Shown here one piece after another: positions 5,878 through 6,032 of a stretch of DNA of 6,032 nt (its first letter is position 1; each line of letters begins with the position of its first letter). Origin of the DNA: Acidobacteriota bacterium (GTDB taxonomy: Bacteria; Acidobacteriota; Terriglobia; Terriglobales; Acidobacteriaceae); assembly GCA_028873155.1 (NCBI GenBank), contig JAGWML010000186.1:1-6032 (forward strand). The letters are read 5' to 3'. The position numbers and the translations under genes were made by a program. The notes under the pieces are model-generated. The model was not told the DNA's origin and did not search any database. It saw only the letters and a program-made list of their open reading frames with translations.

Positions 5878-5929
5878 CATCTGTCCAGCCTGTGGGCAGA
5901 ACAGCGGTTAAAGGGGGAACCCCATCCCC
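5866..5929 (-). ncRNA. Fluoride riboswitch (crcB motif) aptamer
   Basis: Minus strand. The element opens with GGGG (5929-5926), a nine-base loop AUGGGGUUC (5925-5917) and CCCC (5916-5913), the same stem and loop sizes as known fluoride aptamers that begin GGxGAUGG. A UUUAACCG joint follows. A second hairpin comes next: CUGUUC (5904-5899) pairs with GGACAG (5886-5881), and GCC/GGC closes a CACA loop above a U-U mismatch. The 3' strand GAUGAUGACUCCU (5881-5869) matches the conserved end of the motif. GACUCC (5875-5870) pairs with the loop bases GGGGUU (5923-5918) in six pairs, two of them G-U, giving the expected pseudoknot. It lies about 130 nt upstream of crcB, the classic target. Fluoride binding should switch the operon on. 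Confidence 0.88.
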
Positions 5930-5935
5930 GCTGCG

Positions 5936-5941
5936 ATGATA
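5936..5941 (-). promoter_or_regulatory. Candidate -10 box of the crcB operon
   Basis: TATCAT on the minus strand lies 6 nt before the first G of the aptamer stem, so a transcript from it would start almost exactly at the riboswitch, as is common. No recognisable TTGACA-like -35 is seen at 16-18 nt; the call rests on the -10 and its position. Confidence 0.45.
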
Positions 5942-5998
5942 CCAGCGCGGGCCCACGGTACTCGGACTGAATGAGTCGGATATTGAGGTGGAATTTTT
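5942..5998. other. Upstream/divergent region of the fluoride operon
   Basis: This short non-coding stretch becomes AT-richer toward the right edge. A GACT-GAATG-AGTC inverted repeat (5965-5977) is present but too short to interpret. It may hold the promoter of a divergent plus-strand gene. Confidence 0.4.
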
Positions 5999-6032
5999 GT
6001 GCACGCTTTCGGTGGAAAAGAAAAATATTGGA
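5999..6032 (+). CDS. Possible start of a divergent gene, truncated by the window edge
   Basis: A GTG at 5999 is preceded by GAGGTG (5985-5990) with 8 nt spacing, a very good Shine-Dalgarno arrangement. The frame stays open to the end of the window (MHAFGGKEKYW). Only eleven codons are visible, so no family can be recognised. A second open frame from ATG 5971 also reaches the edge but lacks a ribosome site. The call rests only on the ribosome site and could be chance. Confidence 0.25.
   Translation, partial: MHAFGGKEKYW

Noticed and set aside
4969..5880. A single minus-strand open frame of 303 codons ending in the DUF190 sequence
   Set aside because: Only the last 110 residues look like a protein family. 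The rest is Arg/His-rich and runs out of frame through crcB. DUF190 has its own ATG and strong SD at 5301.
5965..5977. GACT-GAATG-AGTC inverted repeat upstream of the fluoride operon
   Set aside because: Only four base pairs and no known operator resemblance.
5255..6004. A minus-strand open frame beginning near the window's right edge and covering the riboswitch and crcB
   Set aside because: Ser/Pro/Ala-rich and without motifs. It crosses the riboswitch and the crcB frame.

Overview
The window is GC-rich, gene-dense bacterial DNA. Codon use is strongly GC-biased, GTG and TTG starts occur beside good Shine-Dalgarno (SD) sequences, genes are packed almost end to end, and several envelope proteins are present. 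A DUF6526-type membrane protein, a secreted SASA-family esterase and a stand-alone multihaem c / cytochrome b pair together look most like an Acidobacteriota (Terriglobia-type) chromosome. That assignment is inference from protein style, not from a marker gene. No rRNA, tRNA, insertion sequence, integrase or CRISPR array was seen.

Layout, left to right. (1) Positions 1-1699, plus strand: the 3' part of a periplasmic, membrane-anchored multihaem cytochrome c gene (seven CXXCH motifs visible, 5' end outside the window). It overlaps by 8 bp a gene for a five-helix di-haem-type cytochrome b related to formate dehydrogenase gamma subunits. Together they look like a quinone-linked electron-transfer module. 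(2) Positions 1696-3190, minus strand: a two-gene unit in which a secreted protein with a permuted papain-like (H...NC) core is followed, with an 8 bp ATGAGTAA overlap, by a small DUF6526 two-helix membrane protein. Its stop codon interlocks with that of the cytochrome b gene in one CTAG. (3) Positions 3191-3461: divergent intergenic region with a CG-centred palindrome that could be a LacI-type operator. (4) Positions 3462-4964, plus strand: a secreted SGNH/SASA acetylesterase ('sialate O-acetylesterase' family). (5) Positions 4969-5930, minus strand: a fluoride-resistance operon consisting of a fluoride riboswitch, crcB (Fluc channel) and a DUF190 (PII-like) gene. (6) Positions 5931-6032: AT-richer upstream region with a possible start of a divergent plus-strand gene at the window edge.

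The best-supported non-coding element is the fluoride riboswitch on the minus strand (about 5866-5929). It has a GGGG/CCCC stem with a nine-base loop, a second long hairpin, and a 3' strand that can form a six-pair pseudoknot with the loop. The same 3' strand is also one arm of a perfect 8 bp inverted repeat further downstream. The crcB SD (GAGGAG) can itself pair perfectly over 7 bp with a leader segment. Both are visible candidates for the switching platform. The sequence does not show a convincing U-tract terminator, so translational or Rho-dependent control is more likely than classical intrinsic termination.

All family calls come from reading motifs by eye. No database search was possible.
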